From Roseomonas acroporae (GTDB lineage: Bacteria > Pseudomonadota > Alphaproteobacteria > Acetobacterales > Acetobacteraceae): 64,000 nt of DNA. Shown here one piece after another: positions 17,993 through 27,001 of this stretch. Location: positions 1 to 64,000 of the forward strand of contig NZ_JALPRX010000015.1 in assembly GCF_023223525.1 (NCBI RefSeq), read 5' to 3'. The position numbers were made by a program, and so were the translations under genes. The stretch's first letter is position 1; each line of letters starts with the position of its first letter. The notes beneath the pieces are model-generated. The model worked only from the letters and a program-made list of their open reading frames with translations. It searched no databases and was not told the origin of the DNA.

Positions 17993-19591
17993 ATGCCGAC
18001 CGTTCCGCGACGCAGCCTGATCCTCGGTGCCGGCGCCGCCGCGCTGCCGCGCTTCGCCCCAAGGGTCGCCATCGCCCAGCCTGCCGCCGCGCGCGTGCTG
18101 CGCTACGTGCCGCAGGCGGACGTGACGATCCTCGATCCCGTCATGACCACCGCCTACATCACCCGCACCCATGCGCTGATGGTGTACGACCAGCTCTACG
18201 GGCTCGATGGCCAGCTCCGCCCGCAGCCGCAGATGGCCGAGGGCCACACGGTCGAGGATGACGGCAAGCGCGTCACGATCAGGCTGCGCGAGGGGCTGAA
18301 ATTCCACGACGGCGAGAAGGTGCTGGCGCGAGACTGCGTCGCCTCCGTGAAGCGCTGGGCGCAGCGCGACCCGCTCGGCCAGGCGCTGCTGGCGCGGCTC
18401 GACGAGATGGCGGCGACGGGGGACCGGGAATTCACCATCCGCCTCAAGCGTCCCTTCGGGCCGCTGCTGCAGGCGCTGGCCAAGCTCGGCCCGCCCGCCT
18501 GCTGCATCATGCCGGCGCGGCTCGCCGAGACCGACGCCTTCCGGCCGGTGACCGAGGTGGTCGGCTCCGGCCCGTTCCGATGGCTGGCGAACGAGCGGGT
18601 GGCGGGCGCCCGCGTCGCCTATGCGCGCAACCCGGACTACGTGCCGCGCCCGGACGGCACGCCGGACTGGGCCGCCGGCCCCAAGCTCGTGCATTTCGAC
18701 CGGGTGGAGTGGAACGTCATCCCCGACCCCGGCACCGCCGCCGCCGCGATCCAGAACGGCGAGGTGGACTGGTGGGAGAACCCGCCCAACGACCTGCTGC
18801 CGGTGCTCGCGCGCAACCGGCAGGTGGTGCTGGAGAACATCATCACCCTCGGCGTGATGGGCACGGGGATCTTCAACACGCTGCATCCGCCCTTCGACAA
18901 GGCGGCGGTGCGGCGTGCCGTGCTCGGCGCCGTGTCGCAGGCGGACTTCATGACCGCCGTCGCCGGCACCGAGCCGGGGCGCTGGCGCGACAGGGTGGGC
19001 GTCTTCACCCCAGGCTCGCCGATGGCGAACGACGCCGGGATGGAGATCCTGACCGCGCCGCGCGACATCGAGGCCTCGCGACGGGCGCTGCGCGAGGCGG
19101 GCTACAGGGGCGAGAAGGTGGTGCTGCTGGCGGCCAGCGACCAGAGCGCGCTGGCGGCGCTGGGCGAGGTGGGCAACGACCTGCTCCGGCGGCTCGGCAT
19201 GAACGTCGAGTACGTGGTGACGGACTGGGGCTCCGTGGTGCAGCGGCGCGCCAGCAAGGCGCCGCCGGAGCAGGGCGGCTGGAGCATGTTCCACACCACC
19301 TGGGCCGGGCTCGACATGGTCAACCCGGCGGTGACGCAGGTGCTGCGCGCCAATGGCGAGCGCGCCTATTTCGGCTGGCCGGACCTGCCCGGGCTGGAGG
19401 CGCTGCGCGACCGCTGGCTGGAGGCGCCGGAGGCCGAGCAGCCCGCCCTCGCCGCCGCGATCCAGGCGGAGGCGCTGAAGCAGGCGGTCTTCCTGCCGAC
19501 CGGCCAGTACTTCTACCAGACCGCCTATCGGCGCGGCCTGACCGGGCTGTCGCGGGGCGCCTTCCTGTTCTGGAACATCCGCCGGGGCTGA
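17993..19591 (+). CDS. ABC transporter substrate-binding protein, family 5 (paralog 2)
   Basis: 532 residues. An export signal (PRRSLILGAGAAALPRFAPRVAIA) is followed by the family 5 core: PQADVTILDPVMTTAY, then MAEGHTVEDDGKRVTIRLREGLKFHDG identical to that of paralog 1, then VGSGPFRWL and DWGSVVQRRA. GCCGGAGGAACCGA just before the ATG gives a good ribosome-binding site. Paralog 3 starts 83 bp downstream on the same strand. It has no transporter membrane partner in the window, so the protein may be a stand-alone receptor or use a distant permease. Confidence 0.9.
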   Translation: MPTVPRRSLILGAGAAALPRFAPRVAIAQPAAARVLRYVPQADVTILDPVMTTAYITRTHALMVYDQLYGLDGQLRPQPQMAEGHTVEDDGKRVTIRLREGLKFHDGEKVLARDCVASVKRWAQRDPLGQALLARLDEMAATGDREFTIRLKRPFGPLLQALAKLGPPACCIMPARLAETDAFRPVTEVVGSGPFRWLANERVAGARVAYARNPDYVPRPDGTPDWAAGPKLVHFDRVEWNVIPDPGTAAAAIQNGEVDWWENPPNDLLPVLARNRQVVLENIITLGVMGTGIFNTLHPPFDKAAVRRAVLGAVSQADFMTAVAGTEPGRWRDRVGVFTPGSPMANDAGMEILTAPRDIEASRRALREAGYRGEKVVLLAASDQSALAALGEVGNDLLRRLGMNVEYVVTDWGSVVQRRASKAPPEQGGWSMFHTTWAGLDMVNPAVTQVLRANGERAYFGWPDLPGLEALRDRWLEAPEAEQPALAAAIQAEALKQAVFLPTGQYFYQTAYRRGLTGLSRGAFLFWNIRRG

Positions 19592-19609
19592 GAGCGGCCC
19601 CCTCGGCCC

Positions 19610-19656
19610 GGCGCGGCGCGCTTGCAACCACGGCGGTGCCTTGCTCTGCTGCCGCG
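19610..19656 (+). promoter_or_regulatory. Upstream block shared by paralogs 2 and 3 (copy 2)
   Basis: GCGCGGCGCGCTTGCA ... TGCTCTGCTGCCGCG aligns with 17791-17836 with similar spacing (CTTGCA at 19621, TGCTCT at 19642). It lies about 20-65 bp before the ATG of paralog 3. Either a promoter copied with the gene or a shared operator. Confidence 0.25.
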
Positions 19657-19674
19657 TCCCGGGAGTTCCTCCGC

Positions 19675-21255
19675 ATGCTGAGACGCACCGTCCTCGCCGG
19701 CGCGGCCGCCGCCGCGCTGCCGCGCTTCTCGATCGCCCAGCCGGCCGCGAGCCGGGTGGTGAAATTCGTGCCGCAGGCCAATCTCGGCAGCCTCGACCCG
19801 ATCTGGACCACGGCCAACATCACCCGCAACCACGGGTACATGATCTACGACACGCTCTACGGCACGGATGCGGCGCTGGAGCCGAAGCCGCAGATGGCCG
19901 AGGGGCACGTCTTCGAGGACGGGGACCGGGTCTGCACCATCACCCTGCGCTCCGGCCTCAGGTTCCACGACGGCGAGACGGTGCGCGCCGCCGACGCGGT
20001 GGCCAGCCTGAAGCGCTGGATGAAGCGCAGCCCGATGGGCCAGAAGCTGGAGCCCTCGGTGGACGAGCTGGTGGCGGTGGACGACCGCCGGTTGCGCTTC
20101 CGGCTGAAGCGGCGCTTCCCGCTGCTGATCCAGGCGCTGGGCTGGCCGGCGGGTCCGGTGCCCTTCATCATGCCCGAGCGCATCGCCAACACCGACCCGT
20201 TCCAGCAGATCCGCGAGACCGTCGGCTCCGGCCCGTTCCGCTTCAAGGCGGACGAGTTCAACTCCGGCAGCCTGATCGTCTACGAGCGCAACCCGACCTA
20301 CAGCCCGACCCCCGTCGCGGCGAGCGGGCTGACCGCCGGGCCGAAGCAGGTCTTCTTCGACCGCGTCGAGTGGAAGATCATCACCGACGGCGCCACCTCG
20401 GCCGCCGCGCTGCAATCGGGCGAGATCGACTGGTTCGAGCAGCCGGCGCCGGAATTGCAGGAGCTGCTGAAGCGCAGCCGCACCCTCTCGGTGGAGCCGA
20501 TCGACACGCTGCCGCTCTGCGGCATGCTGCGGCTGAACCACCTGCACCCGCCCTTCGACGACAAGCGGGTGCGGCAGGCGCTGCTGCCGGCGATCGACCA
20601 GGCGGACTTCATGAGCGCCATCGTCGGGCCGGATCCGAGCCAGTACGATGCGCGCTGCGGCGTGTTCACGCCCGGCACGCCGCTGGCGAACCAGGCGGGG
20701 CTGGAGCCGCTGCTCGGGCCGCGCAGCCTGGACCGCGCCAAGGCGCTGCTGCGCGAGGCCGGCTACACGAACCAGCCGATGCGGCTGATCGGCCCGACCG
20801 ACATCCTCGCGCCCTCCGCCATGACCCAGGTGGCGGCGGACCTGTTCCGGCGCATGGGCTTCAACATGGATCTCGCCCTGTCGGACTGGGGCACGGTGAT
20901 CCAGCGCCGCGCCAGCCGCGAGCCGGTGGAGAAGAACGGCTGGTCGATGCTGCTGACCAGCTTCTCCTCGTTCGACTTCATCGACCCGGTGGGCCATTCC
21001 GGCATCCGCGGCAACGGCGCCAACGCCTGGTTCGGCTGGCCGAACATTCCCCGGCTGGAGGAGCTGCGCAACGCCTGGTTCGAGGCGCCGGACCTGCCGG
21101 CGCAGAAGCGCATCGCCGAGGACATCCAGCGCACCGCCATCGAGGAGGTGGCCTACATCCCGGTCGGCGCCTACCTCTCCAGCACGGCGCTGCGCAAGGA
21201 TCTGCGCGACCGGGTGAAGGGCTTCGCGATCTTCTGGAACCTGCGGCGGGGGTGA
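19675..21255 (+). CDS. ABC transporter substrate-binding protein, family 5 (paralog 3)
   Basis: 526 residues, with signal sequence MLRRTVLAGAAAAALPRFSIAQ. It is more diverged than the other two paralogs (MAEGHVFEDGDRVCTITLRSGLRFHDG), but keeps GSGPFRF, DWGTVIQRRA and the C-terminal FWNLRRG. It likely arose by tandem duplication with paralog 2. ATG chosen because it begins the signal peptide; the longer upstream frame runs antiparallel to nothing conserved and overlaps paralog 2. Confidence 0.9.
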   Translation: MLRRTVLAGAAAAALPRFSIAQPAASRVVKFVPQANLGSLDPIWTTANITRNHGYMIYDTLYGTDAALEPKPQMAEGHVFEDGDRVCTITLRSGLRFHDGETVRAADAVASLKRWMKRSPMGQKLEPSVDELVAVDDRRLRFRLKRRFPLLIQALGWPAGPVPFIMPERIANTDPFQQIRETVGSGPFRFKADEFNSGSLIVYERNPTYSPTPVAASGLTAGPKQVFFDRVEWKIITDGATSAAALQSGEIDWFEQPAPELQELLKRSRTLSVEPIDTLPLCGMLRLNHLHPPFDDKRVRQALLPAIDQADFMSAIVGPDPSQYDARCGVFTPGTPLANQAGLEPLLGPRSLDRAKALLREAGYTNQPMRLIGPTDILAPSAMTQVAADLFRRMGFNMDLALSDWGTVIQRRASREPVEKNGWSMLLTSFSSFDFIDPVGHSGIRGNGANAWFGWPNIPRLEELRNAWFEAPDLPAQKRIAEDIQRTAIEEVAYIPVGAYLSSTALRKDLRDRVKGFAIFWNLRRG

Positions 21256-21267
21256 GGCCAGGGGTTG

Positions 21268-21294
21268 CCCGCCGCCGGTGGCACCGGCGGCGGG
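21268..21294. terminator. Perfect 12-bp hairpin after paralog 3
   Basis: Arms 21268-21279 and 21283-21294 with a GGC loop, starting 12 bp after the stop codon, and between convergent genes (pheT ends at 21401 on the other strand). No U-tract follows. Probable transcription end for one or both directions. Confidence 0.5.
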
Positions 21295-21297
21295 ATC

Positions 21298-21378
21298 ACC
21301 TCGCCCCCCTCATGAAACGGGGGTCTCGAAGGGGGCTTCGCCCCTTCGCGGGGTCCGGGGCAGCGCCCCGGCAGCGTC
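21298..21378. repeat. Palindrome array C
   Basis: Short palindromes such as GAAGGGGGC-TTC-GCCCCTTC around 21327-21348 and CCGGGGC-AGC-GCCCCGG around 21356-21372. Same type of array as at 1.4, 15.9 and 26.2 kb, again between convergent genes. Confidence 0.55.
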
Positions 21379-21400
21379 AGCGCACGAAGCGATCGGTAAT

Positions 21401-23908
21401 TCAGCCGCGCAGCGTGGCGCCGGTCGCCTTGGTCACGGCGGCCACGACCTTGCCGATGGCCGCCTCGATCTCGGCATCGGTCAGGCTGCGCTCGCGCGGC
21501 TGCAGGGTGATTTCCAGCGCCAGCGAGACCTTGCCCTCCGGCAGCTTGTCGCCCGCGTAGCGGTCGAACAGCGAGACGCCGGCGAGCAGGTTGCGCTCGG
21601 CGCCGCTGGCCGCGCGCAGCAGCTTCTCGGCCGGCACGCCGGCATCGACCAGGAAGGCGAGGTCGCGCCGCACCGGCTGGAAGGCCGGCAGATCGGCGGC
21701 GCCGCGCTTGCGCCGCTTCGGCTCCGGCACGGCATCGAGGAACACCTCGAAGCCGACCGCGGGACCGGGCAGGTCCAGGGCGGCGAGGACGGAGGGGTGC
21801 AGCTCGCCGAAGCGGGCCAGCACGGTCTTCGGCCCCTGGCGCAGCACGCCGGAGCGGCCAGGATGGTAGTGGCCCGGCGCGTCGGTGGTGACGGTCAGCG
21901 CCGCCATCGGCACGCCCAGCGCCTGGAGCACCGCCAGCGCGTCGCCCTTGGCGTCCATCGCGTCGAGGGCGCGGGAAGGCTCGGCCCAGTGGCGCGGCGT
22001 GTGGCCGGTGCGCAGCCCGGCGGCGATGGCGAGCTGACCGGTCGGGCTCGGGTCGCGGTAGCCGCCGCCGAGCTCGGCCAGGGCGAGGTCCGGGAAGCCC
22101 CGCGCCGCGTTGCGCGCGGCGGCGAGGGCGAGGCTGGCCAGCGGCGTCGGGCGCATCTGGTCGAGATCGGCGGCGATCGGGTTCTCGACGCGCAGCGCCG
22201 GCGGGGTGTCGCCGAACAGCGCCGCGACGCGGGCCTCGACGAAGCCGTAGCTCACGCAGTCCAGCATGCCGCGCGCCGTCAGCACGCGGCGGGCCAGGGC
22301 GGCGCGGGCCTGCTTCGCGGTGAGCGAGGCGGGCGGCACGGGCGAGGCCACGGGCAGGCTCACCGGCGGCACGCGGTCGAGGCCGCGGATGCGCAGCACC
22401 TCCTCCACGAGGTCGCACTCCGCCTCGACGGCGCGGCAGCCCTCGGCGGCGGCGGCGGCGCGCTCGGGCGGCAGCTCGGGCGACTGGGCAAGGCCGCCCG
22501 GCTGCGCCTCGGGCGCCACGTTCCCTTGCGCGATGTCGTTGCGCCAGGAGGGCACGGCGTAGGTGACGCTGCCCTCGCCGCGCGCCGTCTCGGTGAAGCC
22601 GAGGCTGCCGAGGATGGCGGTCGCCTCGTATTCCGGCACCTCGGCGCCGCCGAGGCCGGCGAGGCGCTCGAAGCGCAGCGTCGCCTCGCGCTGCCAGGCC
22701 GGCTCGGCGCCGGCCGAGACGACCTCGCTCGCCTCGCCGCCGCACAATTCCAGCACCATGCGCGTCGCGGCTTCGAGGGCGGCGGGTTGCAGCGCCGGGT
22801 CGATGCCGCGCTCGAAGCGCTGGCGGGCGTCGGAGGAGAGCTGGTGGCGGCGGCCGGAAAGGGCGATGCGCACGGGGTCGAACAGGGCGCACTCGATGAA
22901 CACCTCGGTGGTGTCCGCGTCGCAGCCCGTCGTCTCGCCGCCCATGATGCCGGAGAAGGAGACGACGCCCGAGGCGTCCGCGATCACGGAGTCCTCCGGG
23001 CTCGCCGTGTATTCCTTGCCGTTGAGCGCCAGCAGCGTCTCGCCCTCGCGGCCCAGGCGGATGGTGAGGGTGCCGCCCTTCACCTTGCGCGCATCGAAGA
23101 CGTGCAGCGGCCGGCCGAGATCGACGGTGAAGAAGTTGGTCACGTCCACCAGCGCGTTGATCGGGCGCAGGCCGATCGCGGTGAGCCGGTCGCGCAGCCA
23201 TTGCGGGCTCGGCCCGTTGCGCAGGCCGCTGATGGTGCGGCCGAGCACCCAGGCGCAGGCGCGCGGGTCGTCGATCGCCCAGCGCAGCGCCGAGGGGCCG
23301 CCGGCGGGAACGGTGCCGGGGCGCAGGTAGCGTCCCTCCGGCCGCAGCGTGCCGAGCCCGGCCGCCGCGAGGTCGCGCGCCACGCCGCGCACGGAAAGCG
23401 CGTCGCCGCGGTTGGGCGTGACCGAGATCTCGATCACCGGGTCGTCCAGCCCGGCCCATTCGGCGTAGCCGGCGCCGACCGGCGCGTCCTCGGGCAGCTC
23501 GATGATGCCGGCATGGTCCTCGCCGAGCCCCAGCTCGCGCGCGGAGCACATCATGCCCTCGCTCTTCACGCCGCGTATCTCGCCGACCTTCAGCGTGATG
23601 TCGGAGCCGGGGACGTAGGTGCCGGGCAGGCCCAGCACGCCCTTCATGCCGGCGCGGGCATTGGGCGCGCCGCAGACCACGGAGAGCAGCGTGCCGTTGC
23701 CGGCATCGACCTTCAGCGCGCGGAGGCGGTCCGCGTTCGGGTGCGGCTCGGCCTCCACCACGGCGGCGATTCGGAACGGGGCGAGCGCCCGGCCGCGATC
23801 CTCGACGCCCTCGACCTCCAGGCCGATGGCGGAGAGCGTCGTGGTGATGGCCTCCAGCGTCGCATCCGTGTCGAGGTGCTCGCGCAGCCAGCTCAGGGTG
23901 AACTTCAT
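21401..23908 (-). CDS. pheT: Phenylalanine--tRNA ligase beta subunit
   Basis: 835 residues, slightly above the usual 790-810. Domains in order: N-terminal region with the tRNA-binding EMAP-like fold (about 40-150, including RALKVDAGNGTLLSVVCGAPN), B3/B4 editing domain (about 210-385), B5 domain (about 400-480), catalytic-like core, and C-terminal FDX-ACB anticodon-binding domain (QPVRRDLAFLVD). An Ala/Pro-rich insertion of roughly 30 residues separates VPSWRNDIAQG from ECDLVEEVLRI. It starts 3 bp after the pheS stop, a standard pheST operon. Confidence 0.96.
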   Translation of the reverse strand: MKFTLSWLREHLDTDATLEAITTTLSAIGLEVEGVEDRGRALAPFRIAAVVEAEPHPNADRLRALKVDAGNGTLLSVVCGAPNARAGMKGVLGLPGTYVPGSDITLKVGEIRGVKSEGMMCSARELGLGEDHAGIIELPEDAPVGAGYAEWAGLDDPVIEISVTPNRGDALSVRGVARDLAAAGLGTLRPEGRYLRPGTVPAGGPSALRWAIDDPRACAWVLGRTISGLRNGPSPQWLRDRLTAIGLRPINALVDVTNFFTVDLGRPLHVFDARKVKGGTLTIRLGREGETLLALNGKEYTASPEDSVIADASGVVSFSGIMGGETTGCDADTTEVFIECALFDPVRIALSGRRHQLSSDARQRFERGIDPALQPAALEAATRMVLELCGGEASEVVSAGAEPAWQREATLRFERLAGLGGAEVPEYEATAILGSLGFTETARGEGSVTYAVPSWRNDIAQGNVAPEAQPGGLAQSPELPPERAAAAAEGCRAVEAECDLVEEVLRIRGLDRVPPVSLPVASPVPPASLTAKQARAALARRVLTARGMLDCVSYGFVEARVAALFGDTPPALRVENPIAADLDQMRPTPLASLALAAARNAARGFPDLALAELGGGYRDPSPTGQLAIAAGLRTGHTPRHWAEPSRALDAMDAKGDALAVLQALGVPMAALTVTTDAPGHYHPGRSGVLRQGPKTVLARFGELHPSVLAALDLPGPAVGFEVFLDAVPEPKRRKRGAADLPAFQPVRRDLAFLVDAGVPAEKLLRAASGAERNLLAGVSLFDRYAGDKLPEGKVSLALEITLQPRERSLTDAEIEAAIGKVVAAVTKATGATLRG

Positions 23909-23911
23909 GGC

Positions 23912-25009
23912 TCAGAATCCCTCGGCCAGCGAGGCGGGGGCGAGCGGGCCGGTGCCGTAGTGGCGCAGCCAGCGCACGTCGCTTTCGTAGAAGGGGCGCA
24001 GGTCGGCCATGCCGTGCTTGAGCATGGTGATGCGCTCGATGCCCATGCCGAAGGCGAAGCCCTGCCAGACGCGCGGGTCGATGCCGCAATTGGCCAGCAC
24101 GCGCGGGTGGACCATGCCGCTGCCCAGGATCTCCAGCCAGTCGCTGCCCTTGCCCAGCTCGCCCGACTTCCGGTCCCAGCCGATATCGACCTCCATGGAG
24201 GGCTCGGTGAAGGGGAAGTAGGAGGCGCGGAAGCGCACCGGCAGGTCGGCGATGGCGAAGAAGGCGCGCAGGAAGTCGATCAGGCAGCCCTTGAGGTGGC
24301 CGAGCGTGATGTCGCGGTCGATCACCAGCCCCTCGACCTGGTGGAACATCGGCGAGTGCGTCGCGTCGTGGTCGGCGCGCCAGGTGCGGCCGGGGACGAT
24401 GACGCGGATCGGCGGCTCCTGGCTCAGCATGGTGCGGATCTGCACCGGGCTGGTGTGGGTGCGCAGCACGGGGCGGCGCCCGTCGGGGCCAGCCGGCAGG
24501 TAGAAGGTGTCGTGGTCCTGGCGGGCCGGGTGGTGCTCGGGGATGTTGAGGGCGCCGAAATTGTACCAGTCGCCCTCGATGTCCGGCCCCTCGGCCACGG
24601 CGAAGCCCATGGCGCCGAAGATCGCGGTCAGCTCCTCGACGGTGCGGCTGATCGGGTGGATGGCGCCGTCGGCCGCCGTGCCGGGGGCGTTGGGGCGGGG
24701 CGGCAGCGAGACGTCGAGGCGCTCGGCGGCGAGCCGCGCCTCCAGCGCCGCCGACTCCAGCGCCACGCGGCGCGCCTCGATGGCGGTCTCCAGCTCGGTC
24801 TTGAGCCGGTTCAGCGCGGCGCCGCGCGCCTTGCGCGCCTCGGCCGGCACGGCGCCCAGGCCCTTGAGCAGCGCCGTCACCCGGCCGCTCTTGCCCAGCG
24901 TGCCGACGCGCACCGCGTCCCAGGCGCGCAGATCGGCCGCCGCCGCCAGCGCCGCCTCGGTCTCCTGCCGCAGCGCGGCCAGCTCGGCCGCCTCGGTCGC
25001 TTCGCTCAT
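23912..25009 (-). CDS. pheS: Phenylalanine--tRNA ligase alpha subunit
   Basis: 365 residues. The N-terminal coiled-coil arm (about 1-100, rich in Ala/Glu/Arg) is followed by the class II catalytic core: [30 protein letters not shown] (motif 2 region), [21 protein letters not shown], and the motif 3 [13 protein letters not shown]. It pairs with PheT to charge tRNA-Phe. The start at 25009 matches the family N-terminus. The leader between rplT and pheS carries a terminator-like hairpin and a 28-bp tandem repeat. Confidence 0.96.
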   Translation of the reverse strand: MSEATEAAELAALRQETEAALAAAADLRAWDAVRVGTLGKSGRVTALLKGLGAVPAEARKARGAALNRLKTELETAIEARRVALESAALEARLAAERLDVSLPPRPNAPGTAADGAIHPISRTVEELTAIFGAMGFAVAEGPDIEGDWYNFGALNIPEHHPARQDHDTFYLPAGPDGRRPVLRTHTSPVQIRTMLSQEPPIRVIVPGRTWRADHDATHSPMFHQVEGLVIDRDITLGHLKGCLIDFLRAFFAIADLPVRFRASYFPFTEPSMEVDIGWDRKSGELGKGSDWLEILGSGMVHPRVLANCGIDPRVWQGFAFGMGIERITMLKHGMADLRPFYESDVRWLRHYGTGPLAPASLAEGF

Positions 25010-25075
25010 CACTGCTCGTCCCGCGTTGGAGCGGATCGCCGGTCGGGCGGCTGGGCCCGGCGGCGTGGCGTCGCT

Positions 25076-25156
25076 CCGGCAACAAAGGGTCGGCGCCTGC
25101 GCGCCGGCATCAAGAGATCGGCGCCTGCGCGCCGGCAACAAAGGGTCGGCGCGAGG
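25076..25156. repeat. 28-bp tandem repeat in the pheS leader
   Basis: Two full units (25076-25103 and 25104-25131) and most of a third (from 25132) with core CCGGCAACAAAGGGTCGGCG. It lies about 65-150 bp upstream of the pheS start codon, within the transcribed leader if pheST is read through from rplT. Confidence 0.85.
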
Positions 25157-25225
25157 CCGGCGGAGCCCGTCCGCCGGGAACGCGCCCGTCGCGGGGCGCG
25201 CTAGCACGCCGCCGCCGAAGCAGAA

Positions 25226-25254
25226 AGGGCCGCCCCGTCGCCGGGTGCGGCCCT
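25226..25254 (-). terminator. Terminator or attenuator between rplT and pheS
   Basis: Perfect 8-bp inverted repeat AGGGCCGC / GCGGCCCT (25226-25233 with 25247-25254), which on the minus strand is followed by TTCTGCTT. It lies about 35 bp after the rplT stop and could end the rpmI-rplT transcript or modulate readthrough into pheST. Confidence 0.5.
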
Positions 25255-25287
25255 CTCGCAAGGCTCTCCGTGACGGGGAGAGGAGGT

Positions 25288-25671
25288 TCAGGCCGCCGGC
25301 GCGGGGGCGGGAGCGGCGGGGCGCGCCGCCTTCGCCTTCTCCACCAGCGCGGCGAAGGAGGTCGGGTCGTCGAAGGCGATGGCCGAGAGCACCTTGCGGT
25401 CCAGCTCGATGCCCGCCGCCTTCACGCCGGCCATGAACTGGCTGTAGGTCAGCCCGTGCTCGCGCACCGCCGCGTTGATGCGCTGGATCCAGAGGCCGCG
25501 AAACTCGCGCTTCTTGTTGCGCCGGTCGCGGTAGGCGTACTGCAACGCCTTCTCGACCCGCTCCAGCGCGGGCCGGTAGGCGGTCGAGGACCGGCCGACA
25601 TAGCCCTTGGCGAGCTTGAGGATCTTCTTGTGACGGGCGTGCTTGGTGACGCCGCGCTTGACGTGTGCCAT
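25288..25671 (-). CDS. rplT: 50S ribosomal protein L20
   Basis: 127 residues. It has the canonical L20 sequence [19 protein letters not shown] with [46 protein letters not shown] split over residues about 48-78. An Ala/Pro-rich C-terminal tail ([10 protein letters not shown]) extends beyond the typical 118-119 residues, as in related alphaproteobacteria. It binds 23S rRNA early in large-subunit assembly. It follows rpmI by 14 bp that contain an AGGAGG ribosome-binding site. Confidence 0.97.
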   Translation of the reverse strand: MAHVKRGVTKHARHKKILKLAKGYVGRSSTAYRPALERVEKALQYAYRDRRNKKREFRGLWIQRINAAVREHGLTYSQFMAGVKAAGIELDRKVLSAIAFDDPTSFAALVEKAKAARPAAPAPAPAA

Positions 25672-25685
25672 GGGTCAGGCCTCCT

Positions 25686-25892
25686 TCAGCGCTCGAGCCC
25701 GTAGGGCAGCCACTGCATGACGGTCAGCCCGTCCTGGTGGCGCAGCACCTGGGAGCCGCGGTTCTGGCGCTTGGCCTTCTGCGGGCGGGCGGACAGGTTG
25801 TGCCGCTTCTTGCCCGGGCCGGCCATCACCTTGCCGGTGGCGGTGATCTTGAAGCGCTTCTTGGCGCTCGACTTGGTCTTCATCTTGGGCAT
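25686..25892 (-). CDS. rpmI: 50S ribosomal protein L35
   Basis: 68 residues, basic: [20 protein letters not shown], then [16 protein letters not shown], ending in LPYGLER. Full length for the family. It starts the rpmI-rplT unit; the usual upstream partner infC (initiation factor 3) is not present in the window. The ATG at 25892 is preceded on the coding strand by CAGGAGGTCC, a strong ribosome-binding site. Confidence 0.96.
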   Translation of the reverse strand: MPKMKTKSSAKKRFKITATGKVMAGPGKKRHNLSARPQKAKRQNRGSQVLRHQDGLTVMQWLPYGLER

Positions 25893-26031
25893 TTGGACCT
25901 CCTGTGGGTCGGGTCGCTCCGCCACCGCACCATGCGATGGGGACGCGAGTCCGCGGCCGGGCATGCCCGTCAGTGAGCCTCGGCGCGCGGGGAAGGGGCG
26001 GGGGTATAGCGGCGGGGGAGGGGGGTGGCAA

Positions 26032-26175
<144 letters not shown>

Positions 26176-26262
26176 CGGGGCGCTGCCCCGGACCCCGGCA
26201 AGGGGCTCTGCCCCTTGCATCCCCGCCAAAGGGCGAAGCCCCTTTGGAAACCCCTTTTTGAA
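26176..26262. repeat. Palindrome array D
   Basis: Consecutive short stems: CGGGGC-GCT-GCCCCG (26176-26190), a perfect 9-bp stem with a TCT loop (26198-26206 with 26210-26218), and CCAAAGGGC-GAA-GCCCCTTTGG (26226-26246 region). Same construction as arrays A-C. It lies just downstream of the toxin gene on the minus strand. Confidence 0.6.
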
Positions 26263-26290
26263 AAGAGAGGCGGACGTCCTGGCGGCGGTG

Positions 26291-26707
26291 TCAGCCCGGC
26301 GGGGGACGCGACGGTGCATCCGAACAGGTGACGAGCTTCACCTTGTAGCGGGGCGCGTCGCGGTCCTCGGAGACGAAGCCGGCGCCCTCGATCATGGCCT
26401 GCGCGATGAGCAGGTGGTCGAACGGATCGCGATGGTCCGGATACAGCGGCAGGCCGGCGAACGCCGCGAGGTGCGCGGCCTCGATGCCCAGCCAGGTGAA
26501 GCCCTCCCGCCCGACCGCCGTCACGATCTCGCCGATATCGGCCTCCAGCTTCCCGATGCGGTGCTTCACGACGATCTCCCAGAGCGAGACCACGCTGACC
26601 AGCACGTCATTGCCGGGGTCCGCGATCAGTTCCCGCGCCCGGCTCCCGAGCCGCCCGTCATCGCTCAGCCACCACAGCAGGGCATGCGTGTCGAGGAGGA
26701 GCTTCAC
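26291..26707 (-). CDS. PIN-domain toxin, VapC type
   Basis: 138 residues. The PIN-domain nuclease motifs are visible: [11 protein letters not shown] with Asp at residue 6, [15 protein letters not shown] with the conserved Glu (about 43), and [15 protein letters not shown] with the third acidic cluster (about 90-100). The DTHALLWW variant is common in VapC-like toxins of alphaproteobacteria; these cleave RNA, often initiator tRNA or rRNA. The GTG start overlaps the antitoxin stop (GTGA), so translation is coupled to the antitoxin. The C-terminal tail is Pro-rich. Confidence 0.88.
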   Translation of the reverse strand: MKLLLDTHALLWWLSDDGRLGSRARELIADPGNDVLVSVVSLWEIVVKHRIGKLEADIGEIVTAVGREGFTWLGIEAAHLAAFAGLPLYPDHRDPFDHLLIAQAMIEGAGFVSEDRDAPRYKVKLVTCSDAPSRPPPG

Positions 26708-26979
26708 CCCGCCTCGTCCTCCATCGCCGCGAGCACGTCCGGCGGCAGGGCATCGAAGTCGGGCGCCAGGCGGATCCGGCCGCGCAGCGCCCCGGGCCGA
26801 CGACGGGGCCGAACCGGTGTCGAGGGCGGGTGGAGCTCGGCCAGCACCTCGTCATGCGAGGTGATGAGGAAGGAGCTGCCTTGCCGCGCCTGCCGCAGGA
26901 ATTCGGCCATGTTTTCGCGGAATTCGCGCACGCCGAGCCGGCGCGGTGGTGCCTTTCCACGCTGGTCCGGTTCGGACAC
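26704..26979 (-). CDS. Phd/YefM-type antitoxin
   Basis: 91 residues. The N-terminal half carries the Phd/YefM DNA-binding pattern LGVREFRENMAEFLRQARQGSSFLITSHDEVLAEL; the C-terminal half (ALRGRIRLAPDFDALPPDVLAAMEDE) is the toxin-neutralising tail type. The GTG start at 26979 is chosen because it is the first start codon after an AT-rich palindrome at 27002-27014. A longer start is possible but would cover that likely operator. Partner of the PIN-domain gene that follows. Confidence 0.82.
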   Translation of the reverse strand: MSEPDQRGKAPPRRLGVREFRENMAEFLRQARQGSSFLITSHDEVLAELHPPSTPVRPRRRPGALRGRIRLAPDFDALPPDVLAAMEDEAG

Positions 26980-27001
26980 GGCACAGTCTCGCTCGATGTG
27001 A

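Noticed and set aside
21278-25204. Reading frame of 1308 codons on the plus strand, antisense to pheT and pheS
   Set aside because: It mirrors pheST codons in very GC-rich DNA; composition is Arg/Ala/Gly/Asp/His-rich without any family motif, while the minus-strand genes are fully conserved.
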